A stretch of DNA of 17,842 bases, taken from positions 1 through 17,842 of the forward strand of contig JAGZQF010000033.1 of assembly GCA_018382295.1 (NCBI GenBank). The letters are read 5' to 3'. The notes beneath the pieces are model-generated. The model was not told where the DNA came from. It saw only the letters and a list, made by a program, of their open reading frames with translations, and made no database searches. Numbering within the stretch: position 1 is the stretch's first letter; each line of letters starts with the position of its first letter. This DNA is from Collinsella sp. GTDB lineage: Bacteria > Actinomycetota > Coriobacteriia > Coriobacteriales > Coriobacteriaceae. Positions 1 through 7,363 of this stretch are shown here, one piece after another. The position numbers and the translations under genes are program-made.

Positions 1-10
1 GGGAAGGCAT

Positions 11-529
11 TTAATGGCGGTGCCGAACGGCAATATTCGGTCGGGTGGGCGGCGGTGCTGATTCGCAATATAGGTGGTGTCGAAAGGGCCTAGGACTCAC
101 ATTAAGAATCTTTGTGGTCATACTAGGAACGGCTGAACCAGAATTCATGGATGCCAGATCGAGTCGCTTGATGAACTGATATGCGTACTTTGCAACGTTG
201 GGGCTTTTAGGCACTGCATAGAACATCGTGTCTACCGTCCAAAACTTTTCTCTAACATACATGACATTATTCAACGAACCCTTTCTTGGAACCAGGACAG
301 ATTCGCCGCTATAGAGAAAGCGATCGACGGAACGCATATAGCCACCGGAGCCATAAACGGGGATATTTCCATCATTAAGTTTTTTGTGATCCTTGCCATA
401 CCTGATCTCAAGTAGATCCTCCAGCGTGCCCATTGGCCACTCTGCAGCTTGTTCGCCAGCCGTATAGTTTGAATACAGAACGTCGCATGCCTTTACTAAA
501 TAGCCATTTAGCTGAAACCCTACGACCAT
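11..529 (-). pseudogene. hsdS: Orphan fragment of type I restriction-modification specificity subunit (HsdS), one target-recognition domain
   Basis: The translated minus strand carries a recognisable HsdS target-recognition domain: a short spacer-helix remnant (LNGYLVKACDVLYSNY), then WPMGTLEDLLEIRYGKDHKK, then IPVYGSGGYMR, VLVPRKGSLNNVMYV, TVDTMFYA, and SGSAVPSMTTKILN near the end. HsdS normally has two such domains separated by conserved helices (about 400 residues) and gives a type I system its DNA specificity. Here only one is present. Homology stops right after TTKILN, and the following 30 or so residues are unrelated, so the conserved C-terminal helix is missing. The ATG at 529 is the most likely in-frame start, but no good ribosome site precedes it; the longer frame would start inside the upstream gene's terminator. 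Base composition is visibly AT-richer than the flanks. It may be a decayed remnant or a silent cassette of a phase-variable hsdS locus lying beyond the left edge. Confidence 0.7.
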
Positions 530-553
530 TCGGATGTCATATCCCCGCAATAC

Positions 554-591
554 AAAAAACGGGGCAGCTCGCGCTCCTGCGAACTGCCCCG
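554..591 (-). terminator. Rho-independent terminator of the double zinc-ribbon gene
   Basis: On the minus strand an 8-bp GC stem (560-567 with 584-591, CGGGGCAG/CTGCCCCG) is extended, after one mismatch, by 4 more pairs (569-572 with 579-582), and is followed by six T. It lies about 45 nt after the stop of the gene ending at 635 and separates that gene from the HsdS fragment. Confidence 0.85.
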
Positions 592-634
592 TATCCCCGG
601 CCATCACGCTACAGCGCCAACCAGCGCCACTCCC

Positions 635-1972
635 CTACTTACCAAATATCGCGCCAAACAATCCCTTGCGTTTGGGCTTCCCCTCTCGGTAGGAACCCTC
701 GGCCGCCGCTGCCACCTGACGCGGCTGTTCGCCGCCTCCACGGCGTACGATCTGGTATAGGAAGGGCGATTTAACGTATTTGACCTCGATGGGCGTGGCG
801 TGCACGGTGCTTTCGCTCGACAGGATCACGTTGGGATTGAGCGGCGCCACCACATGTGTCTCGCGCTTGTCGCTAAACACCACCGCCGCCGCGCGACCCG
901 TCTGGCCGTTTACAGCAATGCGCACTTGCTCGCCGTCGCGGCTATCCGACGCCGGGCGATCGACAAAGTAGACCGGCACCATCACCAGGCCGTCCTTGTG
1001 CTTGCGAGCCTTGCGCGCCCACGTGCGGATGCTCTTTTTATTGAGCCCCAACACCGCCTCGGCATCGTTGCCGGCAATATCGAGCGCCAGCTTATCAATA
1101 ACCACCTGGTCCTTGGTGGACGCATCGACGGAAACGACGCGGAAGTCACCTTCCTGCATGGCGGGATCGAACGGCCCCACCTTGCCAAAGTCCCACGGCT
1201 CCAAAATGCCCATAAGACGAACATCCAGGTAGTTGGCCCTGGGATATGCCCAGTCGAGCACCTCGTAGTACACCAGGGTCTCCTTGCTCAGGCCCTTGCC
1301 CGGGAAGGACGCCATCATGCGCAAATCCGCGAGCGCCATGGGGAAATAGAAGAGCATCATGTCATTTTGGATCGCGTCTTCCACGTCATGCCCGGCTAAG
1401 GCCTCCGGGTACTGGCGCACCAACTGCAGCGCGTTGGCACGTGCCTGCTGCGGCGATATCTCACAGGGGACGCCCTGTTCGGGAACGTATTCGGCACCCA
1501 CGCCCATGGTCAGGCGCTTACTAAACGTGCCGGGCTTGAGAAGGTCAGCCATACCGATTTTGTTGCCGCATGACGGGCACTCAAACACGCGCTGGGTCGA
1601 TGACCCCTCAAAGGACGCGCCGCAGAAGGGGCAGGGAATGCTCACGTGCGTCGCCTCTTGGAACTCCTGCGCCGTGCCGCGGTCCTCCCACAACAGATGC
1701 TCCAGAACCGACTGATTGCGCCAGTGCGCATTGAAGAAATACCAGTCCGGGTCCTCCGGGCGCTCGAGCTGCGAGACGTGCGTGAGCTTGAGCAGCCCAT
1801 CAACCACCGTCAGCGGCGTATGACGGATACCTAGGGCGCTCTTGGGCTCCCCCGCATCGGCCTGCCACGGAACGATCGTGCCGCAATAGGCGCACTCAAA
1901 GCTGCGCTTTGCCTGGTGCGAATACATGGGGCCGCCGCAGTTTTGGCATTTAATGGCAAACATCTCGTCCAT
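635..1972 (-). CDS. Double zinc-ribbon protein of unknown function (445 aa)
   Basis: The protein begins with a zinc ribbon (C9-x2-C12, C27-x2-C30) and has a second one further in (C114-x2-C117, C132-x2-C135). The middle region, about residues 150-400, has no transmembrane segment or signal peptide that I can see. It contains phrases often found in large bacterial TFIIB-type zinc-ribbon proteins, such as VPVYFVD followed by VNGQTGRAA. The C-terminus is basic with an amphipathic end (KPKRKGLFGAIFGK), suggesting contact with membrane or nucleic acid. The start is well set: AGGAGG at 1981-1986 lies 8 nt upstream of the ATG. It is a single-gene unit, divergent from the cation exporter and closed by a terminator. 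I do not recognise a specific function. The zinc ribbons are seen; cytoplasmic location is inferred. Confidence 0.85.
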   Translation of the reverse strand: MDEMFAIKCQNCGGPMYSHQAKRSFECAYCGTIVPWQADAGEPKSALGIRHTPLTVVDGLLKLTHVSQLERPEDPDWYFFNAHWRNQSVLEHLLWEDRGTAQEFQEATHVSIPCPFCGASFEGSSTQRVFECPSCGNKIGMADLLKPGTFSKRLTMGVGAEYVPEQGVPCEISPQQARANALQLVRQYPEALAGHDVEDAIQNDMMLFYFPMALADLRMMASFPGKGLSKETLVYYEVLDWAYPRANYLDVRLMGILEPWDFGKVGPFDPAMQEGDFRVVSVDASTKDQVVIDKLALDIAGNDAEAVLGLNKKSIRTWARKARKHKDGLVMVPVYFVDRPASDSRDGEQVRIAVNGQTGRAAAVVFSDKRETHVVAPLNPNVILSSESTVHATPIEVKYVKSPFLYQIVRRGGGEQPRQVAAAAEGSYREGKPKRKGLFGAIFGK

Positions 1973-1999
1973 GGAAACGTCCTCCTTTGCACAGGGCTG

Positions 2000-2018
2000 T
2001 CGACATTAAGTATGTCGA
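2000..2018. promoter_or_regulatory. Operator-like palindrome upstream of the double zinc-ribbon gene
   Basis: TCGACAT, 5 nt, then ATGTCGA forms a perfect 7-bp inverted repeat just upstream of the AGGAGG ribosome site of the minus-strand gene. A further TCGAC half-site follows at about 2024-2028. It could be a repressor operator overlapping the promoter, or a small 5' UTR hairpin. No clear -10/-35 pair could be assigned. Confidence 0.3.
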
Positions 2019-2232
2019 GCAAATCGACGCGTGCCCATACCCATGTGGCCCAAAATGGGGCACTCGGTCGGACGGGAAGGCGCAGTGAACTCGATGTCGC
2101 GCGGGCAGTCGTCCCCTCCGCCACGCGCCCGTTAGCTCCAGCAGACCATTGCTGCATTTTCTGAGCATCGGTACACGTTGCGTCTGCGCGAGCTACACTA
2201 TCCCCTTAAACATGATTGTGAGGACGATCGTT

Positions 2233-3414
2233 ATGCTATTTGTAAATCGGCTGGTACATACGCTTGTTCCCGGCAGCGAGGGCGAGCCGGTCGATACAAC
2301 CTGTCGCACTAACGCGGGTTTTGCCGCAAGCCTCATCTGCATCGGGCTCAACATCACGCTGTGCCTGGCCAAGGGCATAGCTGGTCTGCTCGCGGGCTCC
2401 GTCTCGCTTATCGCCGATGCCTTCAACAACCTTTCCGACGCCTCGAGCAACATCGTGAGCCTGCTCGGATTTCGCCTTGCCAGCCGCCCGGCCGACGAGG
2501 GGCACCCCTACGGCCACGGCCGCTACGAGTACCTAGCGGGGCTGTTTGTCGCCGTTCTCGTTTGCGCCGTCGGCATCAACCTGATCCTGGAGTCGGTCAC
2601 CAAGATCATCAAGCCCTCCCCCACCGCGTATTCGGCGCTCTCCATGGCAGCCCTTATCCTGTCCATGCTCGTCAAGTTTTGGATGGCGGCGTTCAACCGC
2701 ACGCTGGGCAACCGCATCGATTCCGAGACGCTTATCGCCACGGCGCAGGATTCCAAAAACGACGTCATTACCTCGGCCTCGGTCCTGGCCGCAGCGCTTA
2801 TTTCGCAGACAACCGGCTTTGACCTCGATGGCTGGGCAGGCCTGGGCGTGGGCATCTTCATCTGCATCAGCGGCATGGGCCTGGTGCGCGACGCCATCAG
2901 CCCGCTGTTGGGGCAAGCGCCCGACCCCAAGCTCGTCCAGGCAATCCGCGACAAGATCATGTCGTATCCGCAGGTCCTAGGCACGCACGACCTCATGGTG
3001 CACGACTACGGTCCCGGCCGCCAGTTTGCCAGCGCACACGTGGAAATGCCCGGCGAGGGCGATGCGTTTGAACATCACGAGATCCTGGACACTATCGAGC
3101 ACGATATCAAACGGCAGATGGGCATCGGTATCACGCTACACTGCGACCCTATCGCCACCACCGGCGACGACCTGCGTGGCTGGGTCAAGCGCGGCATAGC
3201 GCAAATCGACCCCACGCTTTCCATCCATGACCTGCACGAACACGACGGGTTCGTTTCGTTTGACCTGGTGCGTCCCGACGGCTTTGACATATCCGACGAG
3301 GGGCTGCTGGAGCTCGTCACGCGCATCGTGCACGAGCGCCGGCCCGATGTCTCGTGCGTCGTCACATTTGACTCCGGCTTCAGCTCGCCCGACCGTCCGG
3401 CCGAGCAGCTGTAA
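2233..3414 (+). CDS. Cation diffusion facilitator (CDF) transporter, probably manganese-type (393 aa)
   Basis: CDF proteins are membrane antiporters that export divalent metals in exchange for protons. Hydrophobic segments cover about residues 29-220, including GLLAGSVSLIADAFNNLSDA (TM2) and the HPYGHGRYEY loop typical of the family. The metal site reads N65-x3-D69 in TM2 and D173-x3-D177 in TM5 (DSKND). Zinc exporters usually have HxxxD in both places, whereas N/DxxxD with DxxxD is associated with manganese exporters, so Mn is my inferred substrate. The cytoplasmic domain (HDLMVHDYGPG, ASAHVEM) follows. About 85 further residues (DLRGWVKRG to the end) form an extension not found in minimal CDFs. 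Upstream in-frame ATGs exist at 2149 and 2212; I chose 2233 because GAGGA lies 8 nt before it. A terminator follows the stop. Confidence 0.9.
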   Translation: MLFVNRLVHTLVPGSEGEPVDTTCRTNAGFAASLICIGLNITLCLAKGIAGLLAGSVSLIADAFNNLSDASSNIVSLLGFRLASRPADEGHPYGHGRYEYLAGLFVAVLVCAVGINLILESVTKIIKPSPTAYSALSMAALILSMLVKFWMAAFNRTLGNRIDSETLIATAQDSKNDVITSASVLAAALISQTTGFDLDGWAGLGVGIFICISGMGLVRDAISPLLGQAPDPKLVQAIRDKIMSYPQVLGTHDLMVHDYGPGRQFASAHVEMPGEGDAFEHHEILDTIEHDIKRQMGIGITLHCDPIATTGDDLRGWVKRGIAQIDPTLSIHDLHEHDGFVSFDLVRPDGFDISDEGLLELVTRIVHERRPDVSCVVTFDSGFSSPDRPAEQL

Positions 3415-3422
3415 TCGACAGC

Positions 3423-3491
3423 AAAACGGGTCGCAGGACCGCCGACCAACGCGCCTACGCGCCCGGTCACGCGATCCTGCGTCCCGTTTTT
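3423..3491. terminator. Bidirectional terminator between convergent genes
   Basis: A 16-position stem (3423-3438 with 3475-3490) with a single T-T mismatch encloses a 36-nt loop. It is followed by TTTTTGTTT on the plus strand and by TTTT on the minus strand, so it can serve both the exporter (stop 3414) and the convergent membrane protein (stop 3525). Confidence 0.75.
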
Positions 3492-3524
3492 GTTTGCACT
3501 GCTAAGGCTCTAGCCGCTCGAGCG

Positions 3525-4481
3525 CTAGTTCCCCTGCGCGCCCGAAATGCCATTTTGCAGGGCATCCCAGGCGTTCGTTGCCATATCGCCCAGGTTCTGT
3601 GCGGTATCGCCGAGGTTCTGAGCCGTGTCGCCCAGCTCTTGGGCCTTATCTCCCAGTTCCTGCGCCTTGTTGCTCAGGTCTTCCAGCGTGTTGGAGCTCG
3701 AACTGTCCGTGGTGCCCTGGTCGCCGGACGCGTTGCCCGACGAGCTGTCCTTGCGCGTGAGCTGAATCTCGAGGTTACCGTTGTCGTTATAGTAGGCAGA
3801 CGTCACGACCCAGTTGGCATCGACAACGGGCGTCGAGCCGTCGTCGGTCAGAATCACGGCATTCGAAAGATCGGCCCCGCGCGACTTGAGGAGCTTCTTG
3901 GCGTTGGACCAGTACTGACCCGGGATATCGCTCAGGTCGACGGTGCCGGACTGGGTAGTCTCGGTCTGCTCGGCCGTGGTATCAGTCGTGGCGCCCCGCT
4001 TGTTGAGCATGCCCGACACAATGGCAAACACAACCGACAAGGCAAAGAAGATCGCCAGCACGATGAGGATCTTCTTGATCACGCTCGACGAACGCGAAGG
4101 CTTCTTCTCCTCGTCCTCGCCATACTGAGGGATGGACTTGGGATACTCACGATACGGCTCGCGCGCATATCGGTCGCGCGACTCGTAGCGCGGTTGTGCC
4201 GTGCGCGGCATATATGTCGTCTGCTGAGGTTGCGGAATGGGATTTTGCAACAGGTCATCATAAGGGTCTGCCGCCGCGCTTCCGTAGGGATTCCGCGATG
4301 AGACACCATACGGGTCCTGCGCTGCGTTTCCGTAATTCACAACGCGCGTGGGATCGGCCGACGCCTGCGTCGTATCGGGGGCAGCGTAGCCGGGATTCGG
4401 CACGACGCGGGTCTCATCGGCGCCATTGCCCGTCCGCGGGGAGCCGTAGCCACCCATTACGGTCGTCTTATCCTGGTCCAT
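3525..4481 (-). CDS. Single-pass membrane protein with threonine-motif tail and 7-residue repeats (318 aa)
   Basis: Residues 1-135 are a low-complexity, Pro/Tyr/Gln-rich cytoplasmic tail. It holds three similar threonine motifs, DKTTVM (4-9), DETRVV (22-27) and DPTRVV (43-48), and several DPYG/NPYG units. A KK-flanked transmembrane helix follows (about 137-159), then a Thr-rich linker. A small outer domain (about 183-243: NAKKLLKSRGADLSNAV, WVVTSAY, NLEIQLTRK) is reminiscent of a PASTA domain, but this is only a resemblance. Next come a Ser/Asp linker and four 7-residue repeats (272-301). The start is set by GGAAAGG at 4491-4497, 9 nt before the ATG. Topology N-in/C-out is inferred from the lysines before the helix. 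The threonine motifs recall kinase/FHA targets; no function is assigned. Confidence 0.85.
   Translation of the reverse strand: MDQDKTTVMGGYGSPRTGNGADETRVVPNPGYAAPDTTQASADPTRVVNYGNAAQDPYGVSSRNPYGSAAADPYDDLLQNPIPQPQQTTYMPRTAQPRYESRDRYAREPYREYPKSIPQYGEDEEKKPSRSSSVIKKILIVLAIFFALSVVFAIVSGMLNKRGATTDTTAEQTETTQSGTVDLSDIPGQYWSNAKKLLKSRGADLSNAVILTDDGSTPVVDANWVVTSAYYNDNGNLEIQLTRKDSSSGNASGDQGTTDSSSSNTLEDLSNKAQELGDKAQELGDTAQNLGDTAQNLGDMATNAWDALQNGISGAQGN
3579..3668 (-). repeat. Tandem 7-residue coding repeat (AQ[EN]LGD[KT])
   Basis: The C-terminus of the membrane protein repeats AQELGDK, AQELGDT, AQNLGDT, AQNLGDM, preceded by LEDLSNK, which fits a diverged copy. The 21-nt units are near-identical in DNA. 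The pattern gives an amphipathic helix with Leu and Ala in register, so a coiled coil or surface-attached helix is likely. Copy number could vary between strains. Confidence 0.8.
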
Positions 4482-4526
4482 GCAACGATTCCTTTCCGTC
4501 GCCCGTAAGCATCAAGTTATCCATGC

Positions 4527-4552
4527 ATTCTACCCGCGCAAAAGCCTATGAT
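4527..4552. promoter_or_regulatory. Possible divergent -10 elements
   Basis: In the 138-nt space between divergent genes, TATGAT at 4547-4552 (plus strand) could serve the small Cys protein. TAGAAT on the minus strand (4527-4532) could serve the membrane protein, about 45 nt before its ATG. No convincing -35 box was found for either, so both are tentative. Confidence 0.3.
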
Positions 4553-4619
4553 GGGCAAAGCCCGCCGGTATCTACAAGACATGCGCGGCCGACGGTCATA
4601 AGCGAATCGAGGATACGTC

Positions 4620-4856
4620 ATGGCAAAAAGCAAGCTCATCAAAGACACGACGCGTGCCGAACGTGAGGAGATCATTAAGCTAGCACTCGCGGGCTGCGGT
4701 AACGGCAGCTGCGACAACTGCGGCAGTTGCAGCTTGGGAGCAGGCGACCCGTACGGCACCTACCAGCCCTACATTGACGGCGAGATGGAAATCGCCGATA
4801 TCAACATGATGGTCGCCGAGCGCAACGCTAAACTCTTCGGCCTCCAGCGCGGCTAA
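4620..4856 (+). CDS. Small cysteine-rich protein with a CX4CX2CX2C motif (78 aa)
   Basis: A short charged, probably helical N-terminus (residues 1-24: TTRAEREEIIKLALA) leads into four closely spaced cysteines, C26-x4-C31-x2-C34-x2-C37, inside a Gly/Ser/Asn-rich loop. A 40-residue tail rich in Tyr, Asp and Glu follows, with no further cysteine. Such clustering suits binding of one metal ion or an iron-sulfur cluster, but it does not match a standard ferredoxin spacing. The start is supported by GAGGA at 4609-4613, 6 nt before the ATG, and codon use resembles its neighbours. There is no signal peptide or membrane segment. I do not recognise a named family. The large inverted repeat downstream may end its transcript. 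Confidence 0.8.
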   Translation: MAKSKLIKDTTRAEREEIIKLALAGCGNGSCDNCGSCSLGAGDPYGTYQPYIDGEMEIADINMMVAERNAKLFGLQRG

Positions 4857-4880
4857 TGATCCCTTCTTGGGCTGTGCACC

Positions 4881-5034
4881 AAAAAATGCGCCCATCTACT
4901 ACGTTTAACCCAAGGGTGCCAACCATAGCCATATCTGCGTTAACAAAACCGCAGGTAAACGTCTTGCCGCATTGTTAAAAAACGCTCCATGGTCGGTCCA
5001 ACCCTGGTAAACGTAGTAGATGGGCGCTTTTCGT
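4881..5034. repeat. Long inverted repeat (20-bp perfect arms) in intergenic DNA
   Basis: The arm at 4888-4907 (GCGCCCATCTACTACGTTTA) is the exact reverse complement of 5008-5027. Pairing continues inward with bulges: AGGGT 4913-4917 with 5001-5005, ACCAT 4922-4926 with 4989-4993, GCGTT 4937-4941 with 4981-4985. A small hairpin sits at the tip (GCAGG/CTTGC). Six A precede the left arm and four T follow the right arm, so a transcript in either direction would end in a T tract. This 291-nt space between convergent genes (4857-5147) has no plausible gene. It could be an unusually large bidirectional terminator, a MITE-like element, or a structured RNA. Confidence 0.8.
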
Positions 5035-5078
5035 GGCGCGGCTGGCCCAGATAGCTTGTTTCGGAGCCAATTTGCATC

Positions 5079-5120
5079 AAAAAGTCCCCGGCGGCGCTGT
5101 GTTTTGCGCCACCGGGGACT
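5079..5120 (-). terminator. Rho-independent terminator of the zinc-ribbon/DUF3298-like gene
   Basis: On the minus strand a 9-bp stem (5083-5091 with 5112-5120, AGTCCCCGG/CCGGGGACT), one mismatch and 5 more pairs (5093-5097 with 5106-5110) close an 8-nt loop, followed by five T. It lies about 30 nt after the stop at 5148. Confidence 0.9.
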
Positions 5121-5147
5121 ATTCAGTTCACTTTCTGCAGCCTCGCC

Positions 5148-7172
5148 TTACTCGTTAGGAATATACGTATAGCGAGGGTACTCGGGGGTCACGTCCTGGC
5201 CACTGGAATAACTCGAGTCAAAAGCATGTGCCACCAGATCGTGTGTACCCCATGCGTTGCAGTCAAATACACCGGTATCGAGCACCACAACATAGCCTTT
5301 TCCGTCGTAGTAGAAATGGTCCTCGGTAAAGTTGTCATCATCTTCGTAGCTATTGGTGTATGAAGAATACATATTAGTTTTTGCAGCCTTAATCGCCTGT
5401 TTAGCCTCGCTCTTGAGGGTGTCAAACGAGAGCCCGTGCTGTGCAAGCGAGTCCTCGAGCGAAACCTGCTCGCCTGTCTTGAGGTTGTAGTACGCCGACC
5501 TCGTCACCTGCCCCGAACGATACGGAGGAATGTAGCTATCGGTGTAGGTACGCACGCATGCAATATCGCCATCGATCGAGACAATCTCAGCGTAATACAT
5601 CGTGGTCACACGATTGTTCTCATCATATGGCGTTGCCTGCTTGCTCGCATCAAGCGCATCCGCGACGAGCTGGATCATATCCTTGTTGAACTTGGCGACA
5701 CCTACGCCCTGGCCTTTTACTTGGGGATAGGTCCATGTAGCCGAAATCTGGCACGTAACGTCGGGATCAGGCGCGCCCTCGCCCACCGGCGCCGTAAAGT
5801 TGACATCCTGCGTGGCAGAAACGGCCTCATAGCTCACCTGCGCATCGTCAGAGTCCTTCGACTTCAGCTGCTCCAGCGTCGTGGCCACCGTTGCGATGGT
5901 GCTGGCTACGCTCTCCTCGGTGTTGGTAAGCACGGCGCTCAGCTCTGACACTTCATTGGTGCCGGCAATCTTCGAATCGCCTATCGGCGCCGGACCGGCA
6001 ACGGCGCTAAACGCCTTACCATCGTAGGCATCGAATTCGCACTCATAGCCATCACGAGATTCGTCCATCCCGACTGGAACCTCTTTGACGTTGATCTTCT
6101 CCCCGTCATGCAAATATCGCCTGAACCCATAGGTGCCATCGTAATCGTATACACGGAGCGAAACGCCAACGCACATAACGTCAACCCAGATATCGGGCTC
6201 ATATACTTTCTCGATTTTGCCGTCGTGGTATGCCCAAACTTCGGCCTTAGCGGCGGTGGCGCCATTAGCGTTGAAGAGCGGCTCATCAGAATACTCAATC
6301 AGGAGTTCGTCCTGACCATCCCCGTCAAAATCGACGAGTTTAGCGAAAGCAACGCCCTGGGCTCCATACGTAGATTGAGCAACCTCGACAGCCTCACCCT
6401 CGCCGTACTTTTTCTGATACTCGAGAATCTTATCGGTGAACAGCTCGTTTGCCGTCTTGACCGCCGCCTTGGCAGAAGCCTTGGCCTCCTTCTTGGACTG
6501 CGTGAGCTCAACGTTCTTAGGGGCGTCCGAGCCTTCCTTGGCGTAGTCGACCTTCATGGTGGTCGTGCTCTTCTTTTTGCCCTTGCCCGAGGTGATGGTC
6601 ATCTGGTACTTCTGGTCGGGCAGCTCGCCAAAGTCCTCCATGGCAAAGCCGTCATCGCCATCGACCTTGATGGTGTAGCTCTTGCCCTTACCGGACACCG
6701 GCGTCAGCTCGACGGTATAGCTCTTGAGCTTTTTGCCCTTGCTGTTCTTGGGCAGCACTTTAGTCTCGCATGCGCAGACAACGTAGCCCTTGCCGCCCGA
6801 AGTCACCTCGGACGACGCGCCGATACGCGGCACGATCACGATAGCGGCGACAATGGCGACAACGGCAACACCGCCGAGAACGGCCGCGACGATGCGGCCC
6901 TTGTGCTTGGGTTTCTTGGGCTGAGGCGTCGGGACAAACGACTGAGAGGCCTCGGCAGGCTCGGCCACAGGCTCCTCATAACGAGGCTGCGCCGCCATAT
7001 GAACCGGGGCACCCTGAGGAGCGTGCTGCCCCGCAGGAGCGGACGCCGGCGCGTCCTCCACCGGAAACGCCACAGGCTCCGCTTGATCCTCGGCGCCACC
7101 CACGCGAGCGCCGCAGCTCGTGCAAAACGTGGAGCCATCGGGTATCTGAGCTCCGCACTTGGTGCAATACAT
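5148..7172 (-). CDS. Membrane-anchored zinc-ribbon protein with extracytoplasmic DUF3298/RsiV-like domain (674 aa)
   Basis: An N-terminal zinc ribbon (C3-x2-C6, C17-x2-C20) is followed by a Pro/Ala-rich linker and a basic stretch (KKPKHKGR). A single transmembrane helix spans about 94-114. The outer part contains a Lys/Gly-rich beta region (about 120-235), then a domain with DFDGDGQDELL (around 280), which matches an EF-hand/FG-GAP-type calcium loop. A C-terminal domain (about 475-665) shows DUF3298 landmarks: a YPQ start, a YYNLKTGEQVSLEDSL segment and a final beta/aromatic section. DUF3298 occurs in anti-sigma factor RsiV, so ligand or lysozyme sensing is possible but not shown. I rejected the longer frame to 7277 because MYCTKCGAQIPDG is the classic beginning of this protein class and GGGAG precedes it. 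No sigma-factor gene is adjacent. Confidence 0.8.
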   Translation of the reverse strand: MYCTKCGAQIPDGSTFCTSCGARVGGAEDQAEPVAFPVEDAPASAPAGQHAPQGAPVHMAAQPRYEEPVAEPAEASQSFVPTPQPKKPKHKGRIVAAVLGGVAVVAIVAAIVIVPRIGASSEVTSGGKGYVVCACETKVLPKNSKGKKLKSYTVELTPVSGKGKSYTIKVDGDDGFAMEDFGELPDQKYQMTITSGKGKKKSTTTMKVDYAKEGSDAPKNVELTQSKKEAKASAKAAVKTANELFTDKILEYQKKYGEGEAVEVAQSTYGAQGVAFAKLVDFDGDGQDELLIEYSDEPLFNANGATAAKAEVWAYHDGKIEKVYEPDIWVDVMCVGVSLRVYDYDGTYGFRRYLHDGEKINVKEVPVGMDESRDGYECEFDAYDGKAFSAVAGPAPIGDSKIAGTNEVSELSAVLTNTEESVASTIATVATTLEQLKSKDSDDAQVSYEAVSATQDVNFTAPVGEGAPDPDVTCQISATWTYPQVKGQGVGVAKFNKDMIQLVADALDASKQATPYDENNRVTTMYYAEIVSIDGDIACVRTYTDSYIPPYRSGQVTRSAYYNLKTGEQVSLEDSLAQHGLSFDTLKSEAKQAIKAAKTNMYSSYTNSYEDDDNFTEDHFYYDGKGYVVVLDTGVFDCNAWGTHDLVAHAFDSSYSSGQDVTPEYPRYTYIPNE

Positions 7173-7301
7173 CGCATCTCCCGTCTCTCGTCGCAGCCGC
7201 AATGCGCCCGCGCAATTCTTCCAACTACACCGTACGAGAGAAATCCCCATTCTTGTTGCGCAACATTGCCGCCGCAAAAAATGATCCCTTGGGGACGAAG
7301 G

Positions 7302-7338
7302 AAAAAGCCCCGCCGGGCTTTGGTAGGCGCGGCGGGGC
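7302..7338 (-). terminator. Rho-independent terminator of fhs
   Basis: On the minus strand GCCCCGCCG (7330-7338) pairs with CGGCGGGGC (7307-7315) across a 14-nt loop, followed by five T (7302-7306). It lies 26 nt after the fhs stop. Confidence 0.9.
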
Positions 7339-7363
7339 GGGCAAGCGGCTATGAGCAGCAGAC

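Noticed and set aside
1..110. Open frame from the left edge on the plus strand (ending VERA then TAG) and another on the minus strand (GPFDTTYIANQHRRPPD)
   Set aside because: Both are short, run off the edge, have no recognisable motif, and overlap each other.
2149..2232. Earlier starts for the CDF transporter at 2149 and 2212
   Set aside because: No ribosome site precedes them and the added residues are not family-like; 2233 has GAGGA at proper distance.
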